A stretch of 64,000 nt of DNA, from the NCBI GenBank assembly GCA_018398585.1, contig JAGTTD010000007.1, forward strand, positions 9,947,320-10,011,319, given 5' to 3'. This DNA comes from Simmondsia chinensis. Its lineage: Eukaryota > Streptophyta > Magnoliopsida > Caryophyllales > Simmondsiaceae. This document shows, in pieces, positions 32,271 to 44,554 of the stretch; positions within the stretch are counted from its first letter, which is position 1, and every line of letters starts with the position of its first letter. Under the pieces are notes generated by a model. The model had not been told where the DNA came from, searched no databases, and was given only the letters and a program-made list of their open reading frames with translations. The translations under genes were made by a program, and so were the position numbers.

Positions 32271-34135
32271 TATTGGAATTGGTGTCCTAGAAAATACAAT
32301 TAGCTAGTTTTAAATATTAAATAAATAAGATTGTTATATTTATTTATTGTCTGCTTATATTTTATGAGTCAAACATCTATGTGATTATTTTCTAAAGCGT
32401 TCCATGAGGTGGACATAGTTCAAGATGACATTTCAGGTTTGGTTTAAGTGGTCAATGAGATTGAACCATAGATAGACTTAGATCAAACTAGTGACGTGTT
32501 GTCAAGGTATATTTGTAGTTGGTGATAAGTTTGGATAACTTGTTTGATAAGATAATAATGTGATACTTTTGATGGCTTGTCTTGGTCATGCGAATAGGGA
32601 TCCTTGAGTAATATGTTAGTATTGTCAATAAGATTGGAACACCGAGCAGGCCCACTTGAATCAGTTGTTTCCTTACTGCTATAAGAAATAACTAGTTCTG
32701 TATGATGACAACTCTAAATCCAAGAAACAGTGTGAACTCGTGCATGGATTGTTCGTTGCTTTGATGTTAAATGGATTAGTGAAAGCGGGTTAACTTGAGT
32801 ATTACGTGCATTAGGTAACGACATGAAGTGTAGCGGGAACAATTGTTTTATGTGAAATCTATATTCTCTAACGAGATAAAGATGTCCACTTAGTTGATTC
32901 GGAAGCACACGAACATATTCTAGAATCTTTGGCCAACGTATTCCATGTGTTTGACATTTGGAATTAATACGGAAATTGTTTTTGTGTTATTAGATTGTTC
33001 GAGATGGGCGAGTCGGGAACTGTGGCGAGAGATGTGAGAAAAGTAACGACAGTAGTTAAAGTTACTTTTGTTCATGGATATCTAATAGAGGGGGTTAATT
33101 GTCATAATAAAAGTCATTTGGGAAATTCTTGAATGGATATATTTAATTCTAGGTTGCAGTAAAACTTATTTAGTGGAACTAAGTTTTACTAAATGGTAAT
33201 CAATTGTTATCATAAGATAATAATCAGATTTGACCTATTTGTAACTAGAGTTAGATTATCTCTTAGGTCCCTTCGCAAGCCTCAATTTAAGTATCTTTTG
33301 AAAATATTTAGAAATGAATTAATGAGATTAATTATTTATTTATGAGATAAATAAATTTTTGGGCTAAACAAATATTCATGAGATTAATATTTAATACGAT
33401 AAGATATATCTTGTTTTAAATGAAAACAAAAACAAGGGGAAAAAAGGATGGAAAGGTTGAGGTTGGCCATGTTCGCTTGACCTGGACGCACCCAGCCTCA
33501 AAAAAAAAAAAAAAAAAAAAAAAGCCATGCTGATGTCAACGGGGGCTTTATACGTGCTTCTCAGCCGCTGGTTTTTTTTTTATTATATAAATATGATATT
33601 TATCGAGAGAGATTAAGTTATTAAGTTTTGAAAGTTGGTTTTCTCCTACGACAAAAACTCTAAAATTATTTTAAGGGTTTTTTGAAATTATTATTGAGCA
33701 TAATGTTTCTAAAAAATTTCTTTTGGAAAGATTGAAGGGAAAATTTTGTTCAAAATGTTTTCCTAAATTAAATATTTTGGGAGTCCACACTTCTAGTGGT
33801 AGAAGAGGTTATCACGAAAAAGACCTTGAGATTCTAATATATCTTTTTCTAATTTCAGATCTTTAAGTGGGATTAGAGATTCGTGTTTCATGTATATCTA
33901 ATCAAATATATGATATTTTATTTATTTTCTTTTATCTTGTTGGTTCTACATATCATGTTTATATTTATTTTGTTCGATATTTTTTGTTTGTCATATTATA
34001 AACCTATTTGAGTAAAATACAGATCTAATTAAATAGTTTAACTAGATTAGGACTTTAGATTTAAGGTTAAGAATTTTAAGTTAGTTTTTTATTGCGTCTA
34101 CTTTAGGCAAATATTTTTGAAATGTATTCCCAACA
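32271..34135 (+). repeat. 3' LTR of element C
   Basis: Starts TATTGGAATTGGTGTCC (the family's TG has become TA) right after GTGGGAGAT and ends GTATTCCCAACA, followed by the AAAAT duplication. An A-run at 33494-33517 is the main internal simple repeat. 1865 bp. Confidence 0.88.
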
Positions 34136-34140
34136 AAAAT

Positions 34141-34390
34141 CTCATATTACCTAAATAATAAATATTTAAAATTTAAAAAAACTAAATGATAATTAGTAAA
34201 ATGTAAACTAATTGCATATGCATATGAATGGATGAAATTGTAGAATAAAGATAGGCCAAACTATTACAATAATTACATCCTCATAATGTCAAGGTGGGGC
34301 TTACCCTTCGTATGAGGTAGATCCGTTAATGGGCATGACAATATTTTTAAAAATTATAAAATTAATTAAACTTCAATCCACTCTAGGACT
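34141..34390. other. short AT-rich spacer
   Basis: No gene or repeat boundary seen between the end of element C and the SINE-like insertion. Confidence 0.4.
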
Positions 34391-34406
34391 AACAATTTAA
34401 ATTGTA

Positions 34407-34555
34407 CAACAACAATAGGAGGTGCAGTGCCACAAGGACCCCCGCGTGAGCGGGGTCTGGGAGGAGTAGGATGTACGTAGCCTTATCCCATCAGAGGGAT
34501 ACACTAATAAGAGGTTATTTTCAAGGACCCTTAACCTGAACAGCGAGAAGGGCAT
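34407..34555 (-). mobile_element. short SINE-like insertion with 16-17 bp target duplication
   Basis: 149 bp flanked by AACAATTTAAATTGTA at 34391-34406 and 34556-34571 (the preceding T is also shared, so up to 17 bp). On the minus strand it reads CCTCTTATTAGTG, GATAAGGCTACGTACATCC, CCCAGACCCCGCTCACGCGG and ends CTATTGTTGTTG, like the SINE part at 26376-26500. The long duplication and simple tail indicate LINE-dependent retroposition. The tRNA-derived head is missing, so this is a 5'-truncated copy. Confidence 0.75.
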
Positions 34556-34571
34556 AACAATTTAAATTGTA

Positions 34572-35379
34572 TAGTGACTAAATTAATATAATTAAAAATA
34601 AAAGTACATATATTTGCAATTGTGTTAATTTTAATTCATTTTATTTTCCTTTCTTTATTTTTGTTAATTGTATTTTCTTGTCTATTTGAGGTTTGAAAAT
34701 TGCTAGATTTGAGGTTTAAGAGGTTTTGAGGAAAAACAAACTGGACAATAATATATAGAAGAAGATTTCCAAGGTATAATGTTTACCAATAGTATTTACT
34801 ATTTGATGATGTGTTTTTTTTTTTTTTTTTTTTTTTTTTTTTCTGGACTTTAATAAATTTGTCTTTCTGGTTAATGTAAATTTAGTGTAATTAGCATCTT
34901 CAACGTGAGTTAAAAAAAATCTTCACTATAATAAAATATTAGTTTAAGATAAAACTTGGACTTGACTAACTTTCATTGAAGACTAGACTAAATCGGTATT
35001 ATAAAATTAATTCATTAGTCTTCACTTTGGTTTGGCTTGGTTTGGTTTGGTTTGGTTTGGACCACTGAGCACCTGTTAAACTGTAAACTCGAATCAGACC
35101 CGACTATTCAGTTTATGATTTCACAGAACTTATTATTATTCGATTTGATTCTCGATCTTTGATTTTGATTCTTATTGATCATCTGCCTACGTCAATTCAA
35201 GCGTAAAGTATGAAGATCTCTAAAACATAAAGTACTAGGAACAAAAATCAAATTGAACCATGTAACTAAGTCCATGATCTGATCTATCAAGTCATTCTTC
35301 AATGCAATCTTTATCCTACATTATTACCTTTAACAATCAACAATATCGTCTAGTTCATTTAGGTCCAATCGATATTCGA
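34572..35379. other. spacer with poly-T and (TTTGG)n
   Basis: Contains a pure T-run at about 34806-34842 and a (TTTGG)n stretch at about 35026-35059. No gene recognised; part of the right side may belong to the LTR that follows. Confidence 0.4.
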
Positions 35380-35665
35380 ACGATGTATACTTCAAGCTTT
35401 TTAGACTGCTTGGAATGATGACTTCTCATCTTTTACAAAGAAAGTCAATTTTCACTCACTAGACGGAAAAGTTTTTCCTTCAAAAAAAAAAAAAAACTGA
35501 ACGAGGTGGACGAGAATAGCGAATGAGAGAGCTTACAAGGGTCCCTATATATAGAGAATAGCGAAAAGCATAATTACAAGAACTACCCTTACAGACTAGA
35601 AACCCTAGGGGTAGAAGAGTAAAAGACCTAGAGATATGATGGGGTCATTACGGAGTCATCTAATA
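35380..35665 (-). repeat. 3' LTR (partial) of copia element F
   Basis: On the minus strand GAGGGGGGCG (polypurine tract, 35666-35675) is followed by TATTAGATGACTCCGTAATG, a block CTCTTCTACCCC and a TATA-like CTCTATATATAGGG at about 35544-35557. The same LTR start occurs on the plus strand at 49675. The far end was not found, so the left boundary is a guess. Confidence 0.55.
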
Positions 35666-37284
35666 CGCCCCCCTCAATTTGCATGAGGTGGACACACTTG
35701 AAGATTATTTTTATGGTAGAAAAGCCGATCAGTGGAAAGGCCCTTGTTGAACATATCTACATGTCTACTGTGATTATTTGTGATGAGGTTTGCAGCTAAG
35801 TATGAGGGTAAGACATTTTCATAGTCGACTACAATGGGTCCTGAGTGGCACACTCCAAAACTCTCATGAGGTAGCGAATCTAATCACTCTCAGCAACATC
35901 TTGGACAACAACATGATATTCACATTCCGTATAGTTGAGTTGGAGATAGTAGCTTGCTTCTTCTCGCAAGAAATGAGGTTAAGTCCGAGAAAGAATGCAT
36001 AATCAGTGGTAAAATGGCGGATATCAAGGAAACCACTCCAATCTGCATTAGCAAAGGCAGCTATAATGTTGTAAGAACTAGGAAGGATTGTGAGACCATG
36101 ATCAGGAGTGCCTTCGAGGTAACGGAGAATACGTTTGACAACCTACCGATGGCTAGTCCTAAACTGAGAGATAAGGCTAACTGCATAAAAAATATCTGGT
36201 CTAGTCATCGTCAGGTATTGGAGACCACATATAGCACTCCTATATTTTGTTGGATATGTGAGAAGTTCTCCTTCATTCAGTGTTAGATGAGTTTGGGTGG
36301 GTGGGGGTTTTTGATGGGTTTGGCATGGTGAATGTTGAATCATTTTAGTGGGTCGATCGTATACTTATGTTATGAGAGGAAAAGGCCTTTCAAATCTTGT
36401 TTTGCCTCTATGCCTAAGAAATAATGTAATGGTCCAAAGTCTTTCATTGCAAATTGTGATGATGCGAATGAGGGCATCTAGTTTTTGTGACTGTGTGCCA
36501 GTGAGGATTATGTCATCAATATAAAATAGGAGGCAAGTTGTTTCGCTTGCAGTTTGACGAAGAAAGAGAAAAGGGTCTGCCTTACTACAAATAAAACCTA
36601 TAGAAAGGTGCTAAATTGTCGAAATCAGGCTCTAGGAGCTTATTTTAGGCTATAAAGGGCCTTGTACAATCGACGAACATGACTTGGGAATTTGGGGTGA
36701 ATGAACCCCTGATGTTGCTGTATATAAACTTTTGCCTACAAATACCCATATACGAAAGCATTCTTAACATCAAATTGCTTGATAGCCCAAGTGATAGGAT
36801 AAAGCGGATTGTTGAGCGTTTGACAATTGGGCTAATAGTTTCTTTGTGGTCAAGGCCTTCACGTTAGCAACCAAACGAGCTTTAAATCGATCAACAGAGC
36901 CATCTGTTTTATACTTTACCCGATACTTCCATGTAGTTCCTACAATGTTTTTGCTTGGGTCATAGGGGATGAAGTCCTAAGTGTGGTTTTGAACTAAGGC
37001 ATTGAATTCAACGGCCATGACTTCCTGCCATTTAGGGTTGTTTATGGCTTAAAGGTAGCAAGTAGGCTCCCAAGTCACAGTTGTGGTTGAGAGTGATAGA
37101 GGGTACCTAGGTCGTCGAATACTAGCCTTAAGTCTAGTTTACATAGAGTGGTTGTTAAGGGGCACTATGGGAGATTCGGGTGGGGGGTTAATGTTGGTGA
37201 TCGAGGAGAGATGAGGTTCTGCCGAGGACCCATGTGTGTTGGCATCAGTGTCGGATTCGCTTGGGGATATGGCCCGGTCAGTGG
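35666..37284 (-). pseudogene. copia pol (RT and RNase H) of element F
   Basis: Minus-strand copia RT from NNPKWQEVMAVEFNALVQNH (about 37000-37060), TWKYRVKYKTDGSVDRFKAR (about 36870-36935), to FYIDDIILTG with YIDD at 36512-36523. It continues CGLQYLTMTRPDIFYAVSL (about 36165-36235) into RNase H: AFANADWSGF (about 36045-36075) and ISNST then ECEYHVV (about 35900-35945). Proline- and serine-rich linker sequence lies at 37120-37270. It is cut at 37284 by the LTR of element E, so integrase and gag are missing. Family differs from elements A, C and D. Confidence 0.85.
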
Positions 37285-38340
37285 TGTTGGGACGAATTTA
37301 TAAAATTTTCTCTAACTTAATAAAGTTAATGCAACGGAATGGTTTAAAATTCCTAATTTTAAACCTAAGGTTGATTTAAAATTCTTAATTTTAAATCTAC
37401 AGATTTAAATTCCAAATTTCAATAAACAGATTTAAATACCTAATTTAAATCTACAGGCCTCTACTCTAATACATTTGTAATAATTACATGAACGATAACT
37501 TGCATAATAAGAAACTTGTAAATAAATAGAAAAGCGAAAAACTTAAAAGAGAAGGAAAGAAGAATACCTAGAATTACTCCAATAATAAAGAATACCATAA
37601 TGATAATAAATTACCCCAAGAAAGTTGAGAAAACAGAAACCCAGCTGCCTTCTAGCCAATGACCTCAAAACATCCAGAGAGTGGGCTCCGAAAAATATTA
37701 AATTGAGGAAAGAAAATTTTCAATGCAAAGTTTTCTCTCCAATTAGGTCTCCAGAAGTCAATACTTCAAGACACCTTTTATATTTAATTTTAATTGAATG
37801 CCAAACCATGAAACTGGTACCTCTATTTATAGTAGGCTACCGAAGCAAAAAAGAAGCCAAAATCGATGCAGGACACGCAGGTAAAACAACAAAATGCAAT
37901 GTTTTAAATTAAATAACAGTCAAAACGCATTGTATCAAAACTGCGCAAAATTCTCACGTTTTTATTTCATACCATGTGACACGTGTCGCCTTCGGATTGG
38001 TCTGAGCCTAATGGCCTAGATCAACCCCCTTCTCCTTTTACCAGAGCATGTCACGGGGCACGCTCTGGTTGGTCCATGCCTAAAGGCATGGATTGCCAAC
38101 ATTAGCAATCCCAGAGTGCGACTGGTTGGTCCGATTCGCGCCACGCAGATCGCAACCTATTAGAAATATTTTTTTTTTTTGGCTTTGTTTCCTACATGTA
38201 AAATTCATTCCATGAATTTTTAATTTAAAAGTTACTATACTTTATAATTTATAATTTTTATTTATCTTATGAATAGTATTTGACAAATTTAAATTTACTC
38301 ATCTTATGAATTTTTTAATATTAAACACAGAGATTTTCCA
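37285..38340 (-). repeat. truncated LTR (E), A/C-like superfamily
   Basis: Plus reading starts TGTTGGGACGAATTTATAAA, contains GAATACCTAGAATT and CATCCAGAGAGTGGGCTCC, which correspond to motifs in the LTRs of A (6765-6890) and J (41933-42030), and GACACGTGTCGCC near 37978. It stops near 38340 without the usual CCAACA end, where protease sequence of element D begins. Truncated by deletion. The ORF 37625-37912 is incidental. Confidence 0.65.
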
Positions 38341-39457
38341 GAGTTAAGTTTTAGGATGACCTTTCCCTTACCCGGGGCAAGGACCAAACAAGAATTTCCC
38401 AGGAACACCTTCTCCCCATCATTGACTTTCTCATATTCTTGGAATAGATCCTTATTGGTTCAAATGTGCCTTGTGGCACCAGTATCTACAACACACTCAA
38501 TCATGTTCCCAACCATGTTCACCTCGGAGATCTAGCAAAAGCACGTCTCCTTTCTCGGTGAGATTTTCTTAGGGCCTATGTTCTATGTTCTTTTCAAATC
38601 CGAATCCCTTCATGTAGTTCCTCGAGGTGTGGCCACCCTTCCCATATGTCCAACTCATTCCTTTTATCCTCTTCTTGCCTTCATTAGCATAGTTCATTGG
38701 CCTCTTTCCTCGAGATTGGCTTTGTTTGCTACTGGAGCCTGAACCTTCCTCACGATGATTAGATCAAGTCTTATTCCATGGGTTTCTTGAACTTGCCTTT
38801 CTTCCCTACATTTCTCAATTCTACAAGGTTAGCTGCTAAGGAGGAGTGCTCAAAGGATTTCCCCTTTGCTTATTTGTAGTTATGATTTCCAAGATTAATG
38901 TGAGTGATTAGTTCCTGTAGGGTCATGCCCTTCTGTTTATGCTTTAGTGATGCCTTATAATTCTCCCTACAGGGAGGTAGTTTTTCAATTAGGCAATTAG
39001 CTTGAATTGTTTCACAAAACTTCATGCCCTCATTCATTATATTAGTGCACAAAGTTTCATATTCATGGATTTTGTCTAGAATAGCTTTTTCATCAACCAT
39101 GGTTAAAGCTAGCCACCTACTACAAATGTACTTCTTAACCACACTATCATCAGAGCCATACTTGTTTAACAATACTTCCCATATTTCTTGAGCGTTTTTC
39201 ATATTACTATAAATTTGGTAAAAGAGCGTTTTCATGCAGTGGAGAAGCATGTTGCTACAAGTACGGTTATCTTCTTCGAAGTCCCTATTGGACCTTAGTG
39301 GAGCTCCATCGTTGAATAGAGTATAATGAACCTCGATTTGGCCAAGGAAGAACTCCATCTTATCATTTGACATCTTCTAGTTCTTCCCATCTAGAGGCTC
39401 AGTTTTAGACATATCCGGTATGATAAAGCCCACGTGAGTCATATTGTGATTGCTCAT
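38341..39457 (-). pseudogene. copia gag and protease start of element D
   Basis: Starts at the ATG 39457-39455 (MSNHNMTHVGFIIPDM), with one TAG before MSNDKMEFFLGQIEVHYTLF. The capsid domain (UBN2 type) runs to about 38870, with IWEVLLNKYG and YETLCTNIMNEG. The CCHC knuckle is degraded: near 38620-38660 it reads YGKGGHTSRNY where Cys would stand at both Tyr positions, consistent with G-to-A changes. The protease active site is intact as VVDTGATRHI (about 38478-38507). The frame ends near GKGKV at 38345, the point where element 1 of this family would continue. Confidence 0.85.
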
Positions 39458-39499
39458 TATACTAAACAACCTAGATTTTGATGAAATAGGATAATGAGT

Positions 39500-40265
39500 G
39501 ATCAAAATACAACTACAATACAATTAAAGGGATCTCGAGGTTAAACAATTGGAACTCAAGAGCAGCAAAACAAATGCTAGAAATGACATAGGGTATAGTA
39601 AAATAATAAGGAAGCATAGACCGAAGAATTGCCATGTCGTGGTGAACTCCACAGCCCTCAGTCATTTATGCCCCCACAGAGGTACAATAGGATGAATAAA
39701 ACTCTAACCCTAGAGTTAACATGATGCCCACCTCAATAGTGTACTTTAGAGAGATGGACTCGAGCACGCCTTAACTTGCTCAGTAATGGAGGAGAGAATT
39801 ATATTTAGAAGAGATCTGTATTTTTCAGTGTTTTTGTGTATGTCGAACATCACACCAAGGCACAGTATTTATAGAAGAAAAACTTTTGGGCTATGGAAAC
39901 AATTGTGGCCTAAGAATCCGGCTTCAATAGGGAAACTAACTGAAATGGGGTGCTAAAAATCTAACTTCTATCAAGTCAATAATGATCATGGAAAGAGTGA
40001 GAATTGACACATTCAAAACACGTACTTGAGACACGAGACCTGGAGCAAGAACAGCCCTCAAGGTAGCGCCCATGAGGTCAACTAAGAAAGACAACTGAAG
40101 CTCAAACCAAAGGCCTCTAGAACTACCCAACAGCAAAAACTCACCTTGAGTTCGTTTATGATAATTTAAATAAACAAGACTTTCCAACTCTTGTTTTCTT
40201 ATGTGGAGTTGAGTTGGTTTTACAAGTTTCTAAAAATTAAAGCACGGTACCCCCAAATTCCAACA
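39500..40265 (-). repeat. 5' LTR of element D (same family as element 1)
   Basis: Minus reading starts TGTTGGAATTTGGGGGTAC at 40265 and matches 3478-4462 through AGTACACTATTGAGGTGGGC and TGTGGGGGCATAA. TATAAATA lies on the minus strand at 39867-39874. The inner end is near 39500; I do not see a clean primer-binding site. The ORF 39936-40187 is inside the LTR and not a gene. Confidence 0.7.
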
Positions 40266-40352
40266 ACATTGAGAGGCGAGCATGCTGCCTTCTAAAGAGG
40301 CTTATAGGAAAGCATAAAACAACAATGTTTACGCTTTCGCATAATGCGTTGC

Positions 40353-41789
40353 TGATGTGGTTTTAAAAGATGGTAAAAATGGTCTACTCATAAGTGTACG
40401 AGCAAGTCATAGTTGTGGCAGGTATACGGGTGTAGTATCCTCAAGGAATTGGTGTAAAGTCGGATTATGTTATTAATGAGCCGTTTGGTTTCAGGTTTTC
40501 ATTGGGAAGTTGGACAATTAATGAAATTAATGCAATTAAATTGTGGATTAAGGTGTTGAATCAATTAAGGGCAGTTTAGGGAATGAATTCAGGGTAGGTT
40601 AACTCAAATCCCATCATTATACTTTACTATAACAACGACTTAAAGGGCTTAGGCTACAACCACTTAGCCCGGGTTAACACATAAAATAGGGCTTATGGTA
40701 ATGAACTAGTCGAAGGGCAAATAACTCATCTTATCACTCTAGATTTAGCAAGATTTATCTCAATAGCACTACTTAATTCCTTTCTCACTCCTAATTTAAA
40801 GTTAACTTATCTAAAGCCTGTTATGTTCAAGTCTAGGCTACAAGCTCATAGCGGAATGTAAATAAATCAGAAATCTAAACATGGCTACAAGCACATCCAT
40901 AGAAAACCCATCAAAATAAATAACTTCGAACAGGAGTGTGAAAATAATATAATACAAATCATTGTCAAAGATAAAGTATAAATCCAAGATCCGGATGGCT
41001 ACCCATTCTTCACTCATAAACTAAAGTCTACTCCTCCATGGGAGTTTTATACATCATGAAATCCAAAAAGAAAAGTGACAAAAAACTCATGAATGATGAC
41101 TCCCTTAATTGACATTGACATTGACCCTTGCTATGGTCCACCGGCACTCTGACCTCTTGTGCTTCAATGTTTGAGAAAACCAAGATCTCATAGTGAGTCG
41201 GGGAAAGAGAGGAAAATAAGATAGGCAAAAAAGTTTCCAAAAAATAGGTCACCCTGCCTTTTATATAGAGGCAGCATGCCTCAAGGCACGCCACATCATT
41301 TCCAATCAATCAGGGCAAATGACTGATCGATCGGCGCCTTACAGCACCAAATCCAGAAGCTTGCGTAGTTAACTTAAAATGCATGTAACTTTTGATCCGT
41401 AAGAAGTAATGGGTCAAAGTTTATGTAAAAATGAAGCTCTCAAAGATATCTACATGATCCCATGTGGAATTGGATATTATTGGGTCATAATGCTCTTCTT
41501 TTAACCTTTTTCTGGTTTTAAACTTGACCAATTACCAAAATGCTTGGCCAATAATTTGCGAACCCAAGGGAAGACATTTCGCGACTGAATCTGGACCCGA
41601 CGGGTACTTCTTTTCCACACGTGGTCAAGTTTCTCAACGTAGTCTCAAAATTTGTCCATCGGTTTTCAAGATGTCCTTACCCAATGAATTCCAAGCCTAA
41701 ATGCACATAAATTATGTAATACCACACATGTAATAGTTGAACATACCATAGGACTATATTGTAAAACATGTAAAATATGAGGCACATCA
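40353..41789 (-). repeat. 3' LTR of element K
   Basis: Plus reading TGATGTGGTTTTAAAAG ... GAGGCACATCA, 1437 bp with TGATG/CATCA ends. A TATA-like CTCTATATAAAAGG is on the minus strand at about 41258-41270. Matches 46116-47746 over its whole length at moderate identity. The ORFs at 41028-41309 and 41823-42032 are not genes. Confidence 0.8.
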
Positions 41790-42366
41790 TATCCCCAAAC
41801 CCTAAAAAAATTTAAAGGACCACTATTCTAATATATACATAGAGAATATAGAATATCTTAGCATAATAAACATTGAATTAAAAACATAATTGTAAAAATT
41901 AAAGGAAACCTTTAAAAGAAAAGTTAGAAGGAATACCTGGATTGTAGATCGCAATTGTCGCCCGTGAGTAATCATCGAGACCGCGAGATCTTCTCGATAA
42001 TAACCCATTGACATTCGGAGTGTGAGCTTCAAAAATATTTACTAGAAGAAATGTCTAAGAGAAATTCCTCATTTTTAATTTTTGACAAAATTATATTTTT
42101 CAAATAATTTTTAGATGTTAAACTGAGTTATCAAGATCTCTATTTATAATAGGTTCATAGGGTAATAATTTTTCAAAATACCAATGTGGGACTTGCTAAA
42201 AGAAACAAAAAGAAGGTTTAAATTAAACCAAAAACGACGTCACATAACCAGAACAACACATGTGATGTTATTGCCTACCCACCTGCCATGTATCAGCCTC
42301 TTATAGGCCAAGATCAAAAGACATAGATTGAAGCATACCAGAGTTGGGCTGACTAAGAAATTATTT

Positions 42367-42554
42367 GGTTACACGGGGTCACCGCGATGACGTAGTGACC
42401 CCAGTACATTTTCTCTTATTTTCAAGTTAAAATTTATTTCAATAATAAATTTTAATTACTGAAAAAACTTCCCAATATGCATGGGGTATAAGAAATAGTT
42501 GGAGGGGGGGGGGGGGGGGGGATCACCACGTCATCGCGATGACCTCGTGTCACC
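42367..42554. mobile_element. MITE with CGCGATGACGT inverted ends
   Basis: 188 bp. Left end GGTTACACGGGGTCACCGCG then ATGACGTAGTGACC; the right end reverse-complemented reads GGTGACACGAGGTCATCGCG then ATGACGTGGTGATC, giving about 36 bp of inverted repeat at about 85 percent. A G-run sits at 42505-42521 beside the right arm. LTR E has no such block at the matching place. Flanks (ATTATTT and TAATATTTT) suggest but do not prove a target duplication, so the superfamily is open. Confidence 0.7.
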
Positions 42555-43183
42555 TAATATTTTCTCGGGTTGACTAGCACGCATGACACGTGTCAGCATG
42601 CGATTTGTCCAGCAAAGTTCATGCGGATTGTGACCTGTGCAAGTCCTTCCTTTTATTTATATTCTCACATGTATAAATTTCATCTCATAAATATTATTTG
42701 GTAAAATTAATTTATTCATTTTATGAATAACTAACTCATCTCATAAATTCATTTTAAATATTTTTAACTAGTGTTCTTTTTGGGATAATTAGCGACAGAG
42801 TCGCGGTACAAAGCAGGAAACTCGACCACGTGAGCCTTGAGTCAACCCGTAAAAGAACGGAGACCAAAAAAAAAAAAAAAAAAATAAACAGGAAGGCAAG
42901 GCAAAATAGGCAAATATTTATTTTTTTTTTTGTTCAACCAGTGTACTTTTAAAGGCTTGCAAAGGGACCTCAGAAACGACTTAATTATAGCTCCAAATGG
43001 GTCAAATCTAAATATCAACTCTTGATAATGTCATTACCATTTAGTAATGTTTAACTCCAATAAATAAATATAACTATATTGTAGAATTAAATATATTTAT
43101 TCAATAATTCTCAAATGACTTTCATTGTGACAATCAACACTTTATTAGATATCTGTGAGAAAATAATAGCTCTTGAAGGCCCA

Positions 43184-44554
43184 AAGAGAAACCTAAGAGG
43201 GGGTGAATTATGTTCTTTAGTGATAAATAAAAATTTAAATTTTATGAACCAAAAATTTAATTAAAAGTTAAACAACAAATAAGAAATGAAAAAGATAAAG
43301 GCAAGAATAAAAGGGATGCATAAAGATTTTTATAGTGGTTAAGTTCCAAACTGGAAGATAATCCACTTCTCAAGTGACTACTCTTCACCACTTGAGACTT
43401 TAACTAAGCTTGATGATCCTTTTTTAAAAACAGGCTCAGGATCCAACCTTTATAATAAGTAATAGAAATAAAGCAATTGAAGAATTAAAGCAGTGAGACT
43501 TTTCACTTTTTCAGGAGTGAATTGACAATTGATCAAGTTTAGCCAAAGCTAAGAATATACCAATTGAGCTCAACGATCAACAATAAGAAAACAAGTGATA
43601 CTCAAACAAAAACTTTCAACAAAACTTAAAATCAAACCGCTAAAGCGTAAGAATGTAAAAGAACTTTTTATCAAAGAATGTTTAGAGAGTATTGGATGAT
43701 TTGAACCAAAGCATTCAAGCTCTATATATAGGCAAATGAGGGTCAAGGGCGTTAATCAAGCCAAAAGTAGCTGTTTTGAGCTTTTTCTGATTTGTGTGTC
43801 GATACACAATAGCTCTCGGTGGCTACTGTAAGCATGTGTGTTGACAGATACCTTTTGTGTGTCGACACTCGACATACCTAGGTGAATTTGTACGTTTTTT
43901 ATCAATTAGCTTGATTGATGGGATAATTTTACCATATTAGCTAAGTTATTTTTTAATTAATTGATTTCCATATTAGCTCAAATTTTGAATTAATTTCGTA
44001 GTTTGCCGTGATCATGATTGATTGGTTGAATTAATTTCTTAGTTGGCCTTGATCATGAATGATTGATTAAATCAAACTAAATTATCACACATTTAAATTT
44101 TGTCTTATTTGATTTGATCATGCTATTTTAAAATACCAATCTTAAAAAATATTTTAATTGATAAGCTAGATTGACTTAATTTTGACTTAGATATTTTTCA
44201 AATAAAATTTAGAAATCAATTTTCGAAAATATTTCAAAAGTATTTTTGTTTGAGCATCACATATCAATATTGAGACTCAGACTCAATTGATATGCCCGAT
44301 CCTAAGTCCTGGATAATAAAAGTAAATAACTTTAAGGCACTTGGACTCAAATCATATTCTCTTCAATTTGGATGAATCTTCTCTTCAACTTTGATCGCTT
44401 TTCCTCTTGATTCATCATCTTAGAAAGCTTCGTATCAATATAATTAACCTTAATTTTTCTATCTTTCTTATGAGTCACTTACAAACAAAATTAGAACAAT
44501 TTAAACATTATGGCTCACTAAATGGTTGTTACCATCAAAATTATAATATAAAAA
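43184..44554 (+). mobile_element. 1.37 kb retroposon-like insertion, class unknown
   Basis: The block is absent from LTRs A and C. It is flanked by direct repeats TCTTGAAGGCCCA (43171-43183) and TCTTGAGGGCCTA (44555-44567), 11 of 13 matching, and its right end is A-rich (ATAATATAAAAA). Long duplications plus an A-rich tail suggest LINE-type retroposition. It begins AAGAGAAACCTAAGAGGGGG and contains a self-similar stretch near 43795-43880 (TGTGTCGATACAC, GTGTGTCGACACTC). I see no coding domain; the ORFs at 44407-44739 are not convincing. Confidence 0.5.

Larger units (their letters stand above)
25054..34135 (+). mobile_element. Ty1-copia retrotransposon C, second copy of the A family
   Basis: A 9082-bp element flanked by the perfect 5-bp duplication AAAAT (25049-25053 and 34136-34140). 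The 5' LTR (25054-27504) is 2451 bp because two later insertions enlarged it; the 3' LTR (32271-34135) is 1865 bp. The primer-binding site region follows the 5' LTR at 27505-27519 (ATTGTTATCATAACC, a decayed TTGGTATCAGAGCC). A polypurine tract GGACAAGTGGGAGAT (32256-32270) precedes the 3' LTR. Internal region 27505-32270 has a long leader and a badly decayed gag/pol. Confidence 0.92.
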
